64,000 nt of DNA from CAWBOV01 sp963790525 (GCA_963790525.1 CAWBOV010000006.1:248001-312000), one strand, 5' to 3'; counted from the first letter of the stretch, positions 53,220 through 62,100 are shown. Made by a program: numbers and translations. The notes: generated from the letters alone by a model not told the origin.

Positions 53220-54794
53220 ATGCCTGACAGCGACCCGGCGGCCACCGCCGCCCGTATTGCCGCTGGATACGCCTTCAGCGGCACCGCCCTGGACCTGGGC
53301 GCAGTCGTGCTCGACGGGGTCGCCCATCCGGATGCCCACGTCCGCATCCCACTGTCGATGATGAACCGTCACGGCCTCATCGCGGGTGCCACGGGAACCG
53401 GCAAGACCCGCACGCTGCAGCTGCTGGCCGAGCAACTCTCCGCCCGTGGCGTGCCCGTCGTGCTCGCGGACATGAAGGGCGACCTCTCCGGCCTCGCCGA
53501 GCCGGGCCCCGTCTCCGACCGCACCACCCAGCGCGCGACCGACACCGGAGACGACTGGGTGGCCACGGCCTTCCCGACGGAGTTCCTGGCGCTGGGCGGC
53601 CTCGGCTCGGGTGTGCCGGTGCGCGCGACGATGACGTCGTTCGGCCCCACCCTCCTGGCGAAGGTCCTCGGCCTCAACGACACCCAGGAGTCCTCGCTCG
53701 GCCTCGTCTTCCACTACGCCGACAATGCCGGGCTGCCGCTGCTCGATCTCAAGGACCTGCGGGCGGTCATCTCCTATCTGGTCAGCGACGAGGGCAAGGC
53801 CGATCTGAAGACGCTGGGCGGTCTGTCCGGCGCCACGGCGGGCGTGATCCTGCGTGACCTGATCTCGCTGTCGGACAACGGCGGCGACGTCTTCTTCGGC
53901 GAACCGGAGTGGGACACCAGCGATCTGCTCCGCACGTCCTCCGACGGGCGCGGCATCATCTCCTGCGTCGAGCTGCAGTCGATCCAGGACAAGCCCACCC
54001 TGTTCTCGACGTTCCTCATGTGGCTGCTCGCCGACCTGTTCCACGAACTGCCCGAGGTCGGCGACATCGACCAGCCCAAGCTCGTCTTCTTCTTCGACGA
54101 GGCCCACCTGCTGTTCGACGGTGCCAGCAAGGCGTTCCTGGACGCCGTCACCCAGACAGTGCGGCTCATCCGGTCCAAGGGCGTGGGCATCTTCTTCGTG
54201 ACCCAGAACCCGAGCGACGTGCCCAACGACGTCCTGGGTCAGCTCGGGAACCGGGTGCAGCACGCCCTGCGCGCGTTCACCCCCGACGACGCCGCCGCGT
54301 TGAAGCAGGCGGTGCGGACCTACCCCAAGACCGACGACTACGACCTGGCCCAGCTGCTGACCCAGATGGGTACCGGCGAGGCCGTGGTGACCGTCCTGTC
54401 CGACAAGGGCGCGCCCACCCCGGTGGCGTGGACCCGTCTGGTGCCGCCGCGGGCGTCGATGGGGCAGCTGGACCCGGCGAAGCAGGCGACCGCCGTGCAG
54501 GCGTCGTCGCTGGAGGCCAAGTACGGCCAGGCGATCGACCGGGAGTCGGCGTACGAGAAGCTGGCCGCCAAGCTGGCGCCGCCGCCCGCGACCGCGCAGT
54601 CGGCACCGGAGCCTGCTCCTCAACCGTCGGGTGGGCATCACGCCGGAGCGGGAGCCGGGGCCGCTGCAGCCGGTGGGGTGCTGGGGGCCGTTCTCGGGTC
54701 GTCGGCGTTCCGGTCGATGACGCGCTCGGCCGCCACCGTCATCGGACGTGAGATCACCCGCGATCTGTTCGGGTTGGCCAAGAAGCGCCGGTAA
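53220..54794 (+). CDS. HerA-like ATPase (DUF853 family)
   Basis: The 524-residue P-loop ATPase of the HerA/FtsK class has Walker A GATGTGKTRTLQLL, VVLADMKGDLSGLAEPG, the Walker B FFFDEAHLLFDGASKAFLD and IFFVTQNPSDVPNDVLGQLGNRVQHALRAFTP. The C-terminus is Ala/Pro-rich (EPAPQPSGGHHAGAGAG) with a short glycine-rich stretch and ends in KKRR. HerA proteins translocate DNA with NurA in archaea. The bacterial DUF853 branch has no settled role, and no nurA is nearby. It lies 19 bases after ffh and may be co-transcribed. Confidence 0.88.
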   Translation: MPDSDPAATAARIAAGYAFSGTALDLGAVVLDGVAHPDAHVRIPLSMMNRHGLIAGATGTGKTRTLQLLAEQLSARGVPVVLADMKGDLSGLAEPGPVSDRTTQRATDTGDDWVATAFPTEFLALGGLGSGVPVRATMTSFGPTLLAKVLGLNDTQESSLGLVFHYADNAGLPLLDLKDLRAVISYLVSDEGKADLKTLGGLSGATAGVILRDLISLSDNGGDVFFGEPEWDTSDLLRTSSDGRGIISCVELQSIQDKPTLFSTFLMWLLADLFHELPEVGDIDQPKLVFFFDEAHLLFDGASKAFLDAVTQTVRLIRSKGVGIFFVTQNPSDVPNDVLGQLGNRVQHALRAFTPDDAAALKQAVRTYPKTDDYDLAQLLTQMGTGEAVVTVLSDKGAPTPVAWTRLVPPRASMGQLDPAKQATAVQASSLEAKYGQAIDRESAYEKLAAKLAPPPATAQSAPEPAPQPSGGHHAGAGAGAAAAGGVLGAVLGSSAFRSMTRSAATVIGREITRDLFGLAKKRR

Positions 54795-54804
54795 CGTCCG
54801 CGGC

Positions 54805-55902
54805 ATGACCGGTCACCGCAGCGACGCGCGCGCCCTGAGAGTCCGTGGCGTCTTCCTTCCCGACGAGACCGAGCGCGAGGCGTGGATCGTCGACGGCAGG
54901 CTGACGTTCACGCCGGTGCCCGACGCGGACACGATCGCGGACAGCGGATGGATCCTGCCGGGGTTCGTCGACGCCCACTGCCACATCGGGCTGCAGCCGG
55001 AGGGGCACGTCCCCGATCTCGACGGCCAGGCCGTGCAGGCCGTCGCCGACCGCGACGGTGGCGCGCTCCTGCTGCGCGATGCGGGCTCCCCGGTCGACAA
55101 CTCGGGGATCCAGGCCAGGGAGGACCTGCCCCGCCTGATCCGGGCGGGGCGCCACATCGCCCGGCCACGGCGCTACATCCGCCATCTCGGTGTCGAGGTC
55201 GAGCCCGAGCAGCTGGTCGCCGAGGTGGAGACGCAGGCCGCTGCCGGCGACGGCTGGGTGAAGATCGCCGCGGACTGGATCGACCGGGACACCGGAGATC
55301 TCGCCCCCACCTTTCCGGACTGGGCCCTCGCGGCGGCGGTCGCCCGCGCCCACGAGCTCGGCGTGCGGGTCGCCGCGCACGTGTTCGGCGAGGACGCGCT
55401 CCCGGGCCTGATCTCCGCCGGCCTGGACTCGATCGAGCACGGCACCGGCCTGACCGACGACCTGCTCGACGAGGTGTCGCGCAAGGGGATCGCGGTGGTC
55501 CCGACGTTGATCAACATCGACAACTTCCCGGGTATCGCGCGCGAGGCCGACGCCAAGTTCCCCGTCTACGCCGCCCACATGCGCGCGCTGTTCGCGACGT
55601 CACGGGACCGGATCCGAGCCGCCTGGGAGGCCGGGATCGCCGTGTACACCGGCACCGACGCCGGCGGCAGCCTGCCGCACGGCCTGGTGCGCGAGGAGAT
55701 CCGGGCGCTGGTCGGTGCGGGGATCCCGCAGGCCGACGTCATCGCCCAGGCATCCTGGAAGGCCCGATCCTGGCTCGGGCTGCCGGGCCTGGAGGAGGGC
55801 GCGCCGGCGGACTTCATCGTCTACTCCGCCGATCCGCGCACGGACCTGAGCACGCTCGCGTCCCCGGTACGCACCGTGCTGCGCGGCAGGGTGGTCTCCT
55901 AG
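54805..55902 (+). CDS. Amidohydrolase-family metal-dependent hydrolase
   Basis: The 365-residue protein has the amidohydrolase pattern: ILPGFVDAHCHIGL (metal histidines), KIAADWIDRDTGD (possible lysine ligand), HVFGEDALPGLISAGLDSIEHGTGL (histidines of the third and fourth strands) and YTGTDAGGSLPHGLVREE (catalytic aspartate). An amidohydrolase in the same place after ffh exists in mycobacteria (Rv2915c), also without a settled substrate. It is related to imidazolonepropionase and prolidase-like enzymes by look. The start is ATG 54805; the longer frame upstream would overlap the HerA-like gene. Confidence 0.88.
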   Translation: MTGHRSDARALRVRGVFLPDETEREAWIVDGRLTFTPVPDADTIADSGWILPGFVDAHCHIGLQPEGHVPDLDGQAVQAVADRDGGALLLRDAGSPVDNSGIQAREDLPRLIRAGRHIARPRRYIRHLGVEVEPEQLVAEVETQAAAGDGWVKIAADWIDRDTGDLAPTFPDWALAAAVARAHELGVRVAAHVFGEDALPGLISAGLDSIEHGTGLTDDLLDEVSRKGIAVVPTLINIDNFPGIAREADAKFPVYAAHMRALFATSRDRIRAAWEAGIAVYTGTDAGGSLPHGLVREEIRALVGAGIPQADVIAQASWKARSWLGLPGLEEGAPADFIVYSADPRTDLSTLASPVRTVLRGRVVS

Positions 55903-55930
55903 CACCGGGGCGCTCCGTAGGATCACCGTC

Positions 55931-57331
55931 ATGGCCCGCGTACTCACTCCGCAGTCGGAGGACTTTCCCCGTTGGTATCAGGACGTCATCGCCAAGGCGG
56001 AGATGGCCGACAACGGCCCGGTACGCGGCACCATGGTCATCCGCCCGTACGGGTACGGACTGTGGGAGCGGATGCAGGCCGAGATGGACCTGCGCATCAA
56101 GCGGGCCGGCGCGCAGAACGCCTATTTCCCGCTGTTCATCCCCGAGTCCTACCTCAAGCGCGAGGCCGAGCACGTGGACGGGTTCAGCCCTGAACTCGCC
56201 GTGGTCACCCATGCCGGCGGCAAGCAGCTCGAGGAGCCGATCGTGGTCCGGCCCACGTCGGAGACCGTCATCGGCGAGTACATGGCCAAGTGGGTGCAGA
56301 GCTACCGCGACCTGCCGCTCCTGCTCAACCAGTGGGCGAACGTGGTCCGGTGGGAGCTGCGGCCCCGCCTGTTCCTGCGCACGACCGAATTCCTCTGGCA
56401 GGAGGGCCACACCGCCCACGCCACCTACGAGGACGCCCGCGACTACGCCGAGCTGATCACACGCCAGGTGTACGAGGACATGATCACCAACGTGATGGCG
56501 GTGCCGCTGATGGTCGGGCGCAAGACCGTGCGGGAGCGCTTCGCCGGGGCGATCAACACCACCGCCCTGGAGGCCATGACGCTCGACGGCAAGGCGCTGC
56601 AGATGGGCACCTCGCACGAGCTCGGGCAGAACTTCGCCAAGGCCTTCGACATCAAGTACCTCTCCGCGGCCGGGTCGCAGGAGCTGGCGTGGACGACGTC
56701 GTGGGGCACGTCGACCCGCATGGTCGGCGGCCTGATCATGGTGCACGGTGACGACAGCGGTCTGCGGGTCCCGCCCGCCCTCGCCTCGATCCAGGTCGTC
56801 GTCATGGCGATCAAGGGTGACGTCGTGGACTCGGCCCGTCAGCTCGGTGCGGAGCTGGCCGCGGCCGGCGTCCGCGTCCACGTCGACGACCGCGCCGACA
56901 TCGCCTTCGGGCGCCGCGCGGTGGACTGGGAGCTCAAGGGCATTCCGCTCCGCATCGAGATCGGTCCCCGTGACCTGGCGACCGGGCACGTCACCGTGGC
57001 CAACCGCCTCTCCGGCGGCAAGGAGCAGGTCGCCCTCGCCGACGTCGTCAAGACGGTGCCCGATCTGCTCGCCACCGAGCAGGCGTCGATGCTGGCGCGT
57101 GCCACGGCCGACCGGGACGCGCGGATCACCGAGGTGTCCTCGGTCGCCGAGGCGGTGGAGGCGTCGGCAGCGGGATGGGCGAAGCTGTCCTGGACCGAGC
57201 TGGGCGTCGAGGGTGAGACCGAGCTGGCCAAGTCCGCGGTGTCGGTGCGGTGCCTGCAGCGCGCGGACGGCAGCGTCCCGGAGCGCGACGACGAGCCCGA
57301 CCTGATCGCGTACGTCGCCCGCTCCTACTGA
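55931..57331 (+). CDS. proS: Prolyl-tRNA synthetase, archaeal/eukaryotic-type (short)
   Basis: This class II synthetase charges tRNA-Pro. The protein is 466 residues and lacks the large editing insertion of the common bacterial type. Motif 2 is WANVVRWELRPRLFLRTTEFLWQEGHTAHAT, and motif 3 is SWGTSTRMVGGLIMVHGDD. The anticodon-binding domain ends in a C-terminal Tyr (IAYVARSY), a mark of the archaeal/eukaryotic branch. Many bacteria have either type; M. tuberculosis has the long bacterial one. Mischarged Ala-tRNA would need a free-standing editing protein. The 325 bases after it hold a tandem hairpin repeat. Confidence 0.93.
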   Translation: MARVLTPQSEDFPRWYQDVIAKAEMADNGPVRGTMVIRPYGYGLWERMQAEMDLRIKRAGAQNAYFPLFIPESYLKREAEHVDGFSPELAVVTHAGGKQLEEPIVVRPTSETVIGEYMAKWVQSYRDLPLLLNQWANVVRWELRPRLFLRTTEFLWQEGHTAHATYEDARDYAELITRQVYEDMITNVMAVPLMVGRKTVRERFAGAINTTALEAMTLDGKALQMGTSHELGQNFAKAFDIKYLSAAGSQELAWTTSWGTSTRMVGGLIMVHGDDSGLRVPPALASIQVVVMAIKGDVVDSARQLGAELAAAGVRVHVDDRADIAFGRRAVDWELKGIPLRIEIGPRDLATGHVTVANRLSGGKEQVALADVVKTVPDLLATEQASMLARATADRDARITEVSSVAEAVEASAAGWAKLSWTELGVEGETELAKSAVSVRCLQRADGSVPERDDEPDLIAYVARSY

Positions 57332-57655
57332 GCCGGAGCGGGTCGCGCCGAGCTGACGTGGATCGCGCAGCTGGAACGAGTTGATCTCGTTGCACGGGGT
57401 GCGCTGGGGAGCTGCGGGCGCAACGAGATCCACTTCGCGGCGCCGTTCCTGTCCCGATCGCGCGTTGATCTCGTTGCACGGGGTGCGCCCAGGAGCCGCA
57501 GGCGCAACGAGATCCACTTCGCGGCGCCGTTCCTGTCCCGATCCGAGTTGATGTCGTTGCACGGGGTGCGCCCAGGAGCCGCGGGCGCAACGAGATCAAT
57601 CGCGCCGCCGCTCCAGGCCGACTTAGGTTGCAGGGTTTGGTAGCATAGATACATC
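57332..57655. repeat. Intergenic region with three tandem hairpin repeats
   Basis: This 324-base gap between proS and gntR has no gene that I can support. Three direct copies start at 57380, 57464 and 57547 (period 84 then 83 bases); the third is cut short at about 57600. Each contains an 11-bp inverted repeat, GATCTCGTTGC pairing with GCAACGAGATC (57383-57393/57420-57430; 57467-57477/57504-57514; 57550-57560/57587-57597, the last with one mismatch), with loops of 26 bases. The two full copies share CCACTTCGCGGCGCCGTTCC after the right arm. It resembles REP/BIME elements. Confidence 0.85.
57623..57655 (+). promoter_or_regulatory. Promoter/operator region of the gntR gene
   Basis: TTAGGT (57623-57628), 17 bases and TAGATA (57646-57651) could be a promoter. 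The dyad GTA-N7-TAC at 57640-57652 sits over the -10 and could be an autoregulatory site for the GntR protein. Both are weak matches. Confidence 0.3.
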
Positions 57656-58345
57656 ATGGATACGGTTGCGATCCCAGAGCTGACAGGGCACGAGTCCAGT
57701 GCCGCCGACCGCGTGTACGCCTTCGTCAAGGAGGGCATCACCTCGCGCCGGTTCCCCTCCCAGGAGCTGCTGTCCGAGGGTCAGATCGCCGAAGCCGTGG
57801 GCGTCTCCCGGACGCCGGTCCGCGAGGGGTTGCTGCGCCTCGAGGTCGAGGGACTGATCAAGTTGCTGCCGAAGCGGGGCGCCCTGGTCGTCCCCGTCAC
57901 CCCGTCGGAGATGGCCGACGTCATGGAGACGCGCCGCCTGGTGGAGACCTTCGCGGTCCGCAAGGTGATCTCGACGGGCGCGAACCCGCAGTTGCTGGTT
58001 CTGCTCGGCGCGCACCTGTCCGAGATGCGGGCGGCCATGACCCGGCACGACGCCGCCGCCTACGTCGACTCCGACCGCGCCTTCCACGCCGAGATCGTGC
58101 ACGCGGCAGGCAACCAGATCCTGGAGTCGCTGTACTCGTCCTTACGCGATCGCCAGTTGCGCATGGGTGTGGTGAACCTGCTCGACCCCACGTCGTCGGC
58201 CGGTGACATCTCCCGCATGCGCGCGACCCTCGCCGAGCACAAGGCCATCCTGGACGCGATCACGAAGGGCAGCCTCCGCGCGGCCGAGGCCGCGGTCACG
58301 ACCCACCTCGACGCAGCGGAGCGACTTCTGGCGCGGTCGAGATGA
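57656..58345 (+). CDS. GntR-family regulator, FCD (FadR) subgroup
   Basis: The 229-residue regulator has a winged helix at residues about 15-85 (ADRVYAFVKEGITSRRFPSQELLSEGQIAEAVGVSRTPVREGLLRLEVEGLIKLL) and an all-helical FCD effector domain (DVMETRRLVETFAVRKV; SDRAFHAEIVHAAGNQIL; EHKAILDAITKGSLRAAEAAVTTHLDAAERLL) with metal-binding histidines. It overlaps the MFS transporter gene by four bases and presumably controls it. The inducer is unknown; FCD regulators usually answer to organic acids. Confidence 0.9.
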   Translation: MDTVAIPELTGHESSAADRVYAFVKEGITSRRFPSQELLSEGQIAEAVGVSRTPVREGLLRLEVEGLIKLLPKRGALVVPVTPSEMADVMETRRLVETFAVRKVISTGANPQLLVLLGAHLSEMRAAMTRHDAAAYVDSDRAFHAEIVHAAGNQILESLYSSLRDRQLRMGVVNLLDPTSSAGDISRMRATLAEHKAILDAITKGSLRAAEAAVTTHLDAAERLLARSR

Positions 58346-59694
58346 GCCTCGCCGCCGAGCAGCCGCTCTCCCTGCGCCTGCCCGCGAACCGGGCGGTCGC
58401 CGTGCGGGGCTGGGCCGTCGCCGTCTCCATCTACCTGCTCGCCGTCTTCCATCGCTCGTCCCTGGCGGTGGCGGGCCTGCGCGCGGAGCACCGCTTCGGG
58501 ATCTCCGCCGGGCAGCTGAGCACGTTCGTGCTGCTGCAACTGGGCGTCTACGCCGCGATGCAGATCCCGACCGGGGTGCTGGTCGACCGGTTCGGCCCGC
58601 GCCGTCTGCTCGTCTCGGCGGCCGTGCTCATGGGCATCGCCCAGCTCGTCTTCGCCGTCGCGCCCGGGTATCCGACCGCGCTGCTGGCGCGCGGCCTGCT
58701 CGGATGCGGTGACGCGCTGACGTTCGTGAGCGTGCTGCGCTTCGCGGCGTCACACTTCTCGCCGCGCCGCTACCCGGTGATCATCGCCGTCACCGGACTG
58801 ATCGGTGGGGTGGGCAACATCGGCGCGACGGTCCCGCTGTCCGCCGCCCTGAGCTCCCTCGGGTGGTCCTCGACGTTCGGCGCCGTCGGCGTGGTGTCGC
58901 TGCTGGCGGGTGGTCTCGTCTGGCTGGTCCTGCCCGCCGGCGAGGTGTCCGCCGGCGGTGACCTGACGGCCGCCCAGATGCGGGCGCGGCTGTCCCGGGT
59001 CACCGCGCGGGTGGGCGTGTCGTGGCGCCTGCCGGGGACCCGCCTGGGCTTCTGGCTGCACTTCGCCTGCATGTCCTCGGCCACCGCGTTCGGAGTGCTC
59101 TGGGGATACCCGTTCCTCGTCCAGGGCGCCGGTTTCTCCCGCGGCTCCGCCAGCGCCACCTTGCTCGTCTCGGTGGTGACGGGCCTCTCGGTGACGCCGT
59201 TCGTCGGGCTGGTCACCAGCCGGCGCCCGTCCGTGCGGGTGCCCATGGCGATCGGCGTCTGCCTCGCCACGTTGACCGGCTGGACGGTGGTTCTCGCCGC
59301 GCCGGCCGGCAGCCTGCCCAGGGCCGTCGTCGTCGCGTTCGTGTTCGTCATGTCAGCGGGTCCGCCGGCGTCCGCGATCGCGTTCGCCCTGGCACGGGAC
59401 TACAACGGGCCGGCGCTCATCGGCACCGCCACCGGGGTGGTGAACGTCGGGGGATTCACCGCGGCGATCGCGGCGTCCCTCGGGGTCGGTCTCGTGCTGG
59501 ATGCGCTGGGTGACTCGCCCGACGCCTACCGGGCCGCGATGCTCTCGCTGGCCGTCGTCCAGCTTCTCGGCACCGTCCAGATGGTGCGGTGGTGGCGGCG
59601 TGCGCGGGCGGCGGTCCTGGCCGCCCAGGGCCGCGGCGAGCGGGTGCCCGTGACCGTCGTGCGGCACGCCTGGGATCTGGCCGACGGCGGGTAG
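58342..59694 (+). CDS. MFS transporter
   Basis: The 450-residue protein has about twelve hydrophobic segments and the MFS signature between helices 2 and 3 (GVLVDRFGPRRLLVSAA). The first helix follows LPANRAVAVRGWAVAVSIYLLAVFHRSSLAV; LLARGLLGCGDALTFVSVLRF is typical of the ACS/NarK-like branch. The substrate is unknown. It is translationally coupled to the GntR regulator gene (ATGA overlap), which makes an organic acid or similar compound likely, but this is inference only. Confidence 0.9.
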   Translation: MSLAAEQPLSLRLPANRAVAVRGWAVAVSIYLLAVFHRSSLAVAGLRAEHRFGISAGQLSTFVLLQLGVYAAMQIPTGVLVDRFGPRRLLVSAAVLMGIAQLVFAVAPGYPTALLARGLLGCGDALTFVSVLRFAASHFSPRRYPVIIAVTGLIGGVGNIGATVPLSAALSSLGWSSTFGAVGVVSLLAGGLVWLVLPAGEVSAGGDLTAAQMRARLSRVTARVGVSWRLPGTRLGFWLHFACMSSATAFGVLWGYPFLVQGAGFSRGSASATLLVSVVTGLSVTPFVGLVTSRRPSVRVPMAIGVCLATLTGWTVVLAAPAGSLPRAVVVAFVFVMSAGPPASAIAFALARDYNGPALIGTATGVVNVGGFTAAIAASLGVGLVLDALGDSPDAYRAAMLSLAVVQLLGTVQMVRWWRRARAAVLAAQGRGERVPVTVVRHAWDLADGG

Positions 59695-59810
59695 CGCCCG
59701 CGGCGGTGGTGTTTCGTCCGCATTTCCTCCCTCGGGCGGAGTACCCGGACGTGAGCCGGGCCGCTAGTCTGCCCCTGCCAGTGCGCTCGATTCGGTAGGA
59801 GAGGCAGCTC

Positions 59811-61223
59811 ATGGAGATCGCAGCCGACACCCTCCAGAAGGCTCTGAGGATCAACCTCGATCCGCGGTGGTACGGCACGGTCGCCGAGATCGGGGCCGGT
59901 CAGGAGGTGGCGCGCTGGTTCTTCCGCGCCGGGGGAGCGGCCGGCACGATCGCGAAGTCGATCTCGGCCTACGACATGGCCGTCAGCGACGCGGTCTACG
60001 GCAAGTCCGACCGGTACGTCTCGATGGGGCGCCTGCAGGCGATGCTGGACCGCGAGTTCGAGCTGAACCTGGATCGGCTCAGCGAGGACCGGGGCGACGG
60101 CACGTCCTTCTTCGCCTTCGCCGACACGGTGGTCGCGCGCAGCTACCGCGGCGGCAACGAGTGCCACGGCTGGATGGGCGTGAAGTTCCAGGCCCACCCG
60201 CGCGACGAGCCGAGCCAGATCATCCTGCACGTCCGGATGCTGGACGTGGAGGCCGCGCTGCAGCAGGAGGCGCTCGGAATCGTCGGGGTGAACCTGCTCC
60301 ACGGCGCGTTCTTCGAGCACCACGAGCCGGACCAGCTGATCGAGAGCCTGCTGGACCGGCTGACGACGGGGCGCATCGAGATCGACATGATCCAGCTGCG
60401 GGGGATCGAGTTCCGTGCGGTGGACAACCGGCTGATGGCCCTCAAGCTGGTCCAGCTCGGGCTGAGCGGCGTGGCGATGTTCGGGCCCGACCGCGAGGTG
60501 CTGCAGCCGAGTGAGGTGCTGCGCAAGAAGGCGGTGCTGGTCGAACGCGGCAGCTTCCGGCCGCCGACGGTGGTCAACATCGACATGCTGGAGTCGGCGC
60601 TGGAGAAGTTCCAGGCCGATCCCGCCGTCGCCGGGAAGACCGTGCTGCCGCTGACCGAACTCACCATGCGCAACCTCATGGCCGGCGGGACGAACATCGA
60701 CCGCCGGGACTTCCTGGCCCGGGCCGAGTTGCTCGCGGCCTGCGGCATGACGGTCCTGATCTCGGACTACTTCGAGTACCACCGGCTCGCGGCCTACCTG
60801 GGGCAGCGCACCGACGAGCGGATCGGGATCGTGATGGGCGTGCCGAGCCTCATCGACCTGTTCGACGAGACCAACCACAACCAGATGCCCGGCGGGATCC
60901 TGGAGAGCTTCGGCCGGTTGTTCAAGAACGACCTGAAGCTCTACGTGTACCCGATGCGCCGCGTCTCCGACGAGGCGGTGATCACCGTGGACCACCTCTC
61001 GGTGTCGGAGGATCTCCAGCCGCTCTACGACTACCTCGCCCGCCGGGGAAGCTTCGTCGACCTCGACAACTACAAGCCGGACTATCTGCCCATTCTGAGC
61101 CGCGACGTCCTCCGCAGGATCGCCGCGGGAGACTCGACGTGGGAGCCGATGGTCCCGTCGGAGGTCGCCGAGCTGATCAAGAAGCGGTCGTTCTTCGGGT
61201 ATCACAAGCCCTACGACGAGTAG
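59811..61223 (+). CDS. Conserved protein of unknown function (470 aa)
   Basis: The 470-residue soluble protein (ATG 59811, AGGAGAGG about nine bases upstream) is strongly conserved in look. Key segments are LRINLDPRWYGTVAEIGAGQ (about residues 13-32), GKSDRYVSMGRL (about 64-75), ECHGWMGVKFQ (about 118-128), GVNLLHGAFF, DNRLMALKLVQLGL, EVLRKKAVLVERGSFRPPT and GGILESFGRLFKNDLKLYVY. I recall proteins with these segments in distant phyla, including cyanobacteria, under conflicting names. No known catalytic motif is evident. It lies between an MFS gene and rpsP, with its own upstream gap of 116 bases. I cannot assign a function. Confidence 0.8.
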   Translation: MEIAADTLQKALRINLDPRWYGTVAEIGAGQEVARWFFRAGGAAGTIAKSISAYDMAVSDAVYGKSDRYVSMGRLQAMLDREFELNLDRLSEDRGDGTSFFAFADTVVARSYRGGNECHGWMGVKFQAHPRDEPSQIILHVRMLDVEAALQQEALGIVGVNLLHGAFFEHHEPDQLIESLLDRLTTGRIEIDMIQLRGIEFRAVDNRLMALKLVQLGLSGVAMFGPDREVLQPSEVLRKKAVLVERGSFRPPTVVNIDMLESALEKFQADPAVAGKTVLPLTELTMRNLMAGGTNIDRRDFLARAELLAACGMTVLISDYFEYHRLAAYLGQRTDERIGIVMGVPSLIDLFDETNHNQMPGGILESFGRLFKNDLKLYVYPMRRVSDEAVITVDHLSVSEDLQPLYDYLARRGSFVDLDNYKPDYLPILSRDVLRRIAAGDSTWEPMVPSEVAELIKKRSFFGYHKPYDE

Positions 61224-61251
61224 CGTGTGCGAGACGACGCCGGGGATCTGG

Positions 61252-61257
61252 CACAAT
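61252..61257 (+). promoter_or_regulatory. Candidate -10 of the rpsP-trmD operon
   Basis: TGGCACAAT (61249-61257) resembles an extended -10 (CACAAT at 61252-61257) about 135 bases before rpsP. A near copy, GTGGCACCAT, lies before rplS (63521-63530), suggesting a shared promoter type. The -35 is poor. Confidence 0.35.
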
Positions 61258-61391
61258 GACTAGCCGAGTACCGGATCGGTTCGCGGGCCCTCTCACCCGC
61301 GTCCCGTCCAGTCCATCCCGGACGCGCAGTGAAGAGAACCCCACCTTCTTGCCGCACGCCCACCACATCACTGTCTGGAGCACCTGAACTC

Positions 61392-61850
61392 GTGGCAACA
61401 AAGATCAAGCTGATGCGCCTCGGCAAGATGCGCGAACCGCACTACCGCATCGTCGTCGCGGACGCGCGCACCAAGCGTGACGGCCGCTCGATCGAGACGA
61501 TCGGCGAGTACCACCCGAAGAACGACCCGTCGGTCATGCGCGTGGACGCCGAGCGCGCCGCGTACTGGCTCGGCGTGGGCGCCCAGCCCACCGAGGCCGT
61601 GACGGCGATCTTCAAGGTCACCGGCGACTGGCAGAAGTTCAAGGGCCTCCCGGAGCCGGCACCCATGCGGGTCGCCGAGCCCAAGGCCGACAAGCACGCG
61701 CTGTTCGAGGCTGCGGTCAAGGACGCCGACGGTGAGCCCACCGCCGACGCGACCACCCCGAAGAAGCGTGCGGCCAAGAAGGCCGACGACGCTCCCGCCG
61801 ACACCGCGGCCCCCGCGGCCGAGGTCGCCGCCGAGACGCCCGCGGGCTGA
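61392..61850 (+). CDS. rpsP: 30S ribosomal protein S16
   Basis: S16 is an early-assembling protein of the small subunit. From GTG 61392 it reads VATKIKLMRLGKMREPHYRIVVADARTKRDGRSIETIGEYHPKNDPSVMRVDAERAAYWLGVGAQPTEAV. It then runs into a Lys/Ala/Asp-rich tail (152 residues in all), the long-tailed form usual in actinobacteria. It starts the rpsP-khpA-rimM-trmD-rplS ribosome-maturation cluster. An ATG-type start further upstream (61329) is not conserved. Confidence 0.97.
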   Translation: MATKIKLMRLGKMREPHYRIVVADARTKRDGRSIETIGEYHPKNDPSVMRVDAERAAYWLGVGAQPTEAVTAIFKVTGDWQKFKGLPEPAPMRVAEPKADKHALFEAAVKDADGEPTADATTPKKRAAKKADDAPADTAAPAAEVAAETPAG

Positions 61851-61852
61851 TC

Positions 61853-62089
61853 GTGCTGGAAGAAGCGCTGGAGCATCTGGTCCGGGGGATCGTCGACCAC
61901 CCGGACGACGTCTCCGTCGACATGGTCAACAACCGCCGCGGCCAGCGCCTGGAGGTCCGGGTGCACCCCGACGACCTCGGTCGCGTCATCGGCCGCGGTG
62001 GCCGCACCGCCACCGCGCTGCGCAAGGTGATCCACGGCGTGGGTGGCAAGGGCATCCGCGTCGACGTGGTTGACGTCGACCGCGACTGA
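61853..62089 (+). CDS. khpA: KH-domain RNA-binding protein KhpA
   Basis: The 78-residue protein is a single KH domain with the RNA-contact GXXG loop in GRVIGRGGRTATALRKVIHG. It follows rpsP by two bases (GTG start) and precedes rimM, the conserved order. In other bacteria KhpA works with KhpB and affects cell-division and ribosomal RNAs. Confidence 0.95.
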   Translation: MLEEALEHLVRGIVDHPDDVSVDMVNNRRGQRLEVRVHPDDLGRVIGRGGRTATALRKVIHGVGGKGIRVDVVDVDRD

Positions 62090-62100
62090 TCCGCTCCACC

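Noticed and set aside
57380..57600. CRISPR array
   Set aside because: The repeated units are 84 bases long and repeat throughout, without unique spacers, and no cas genes are nearby.
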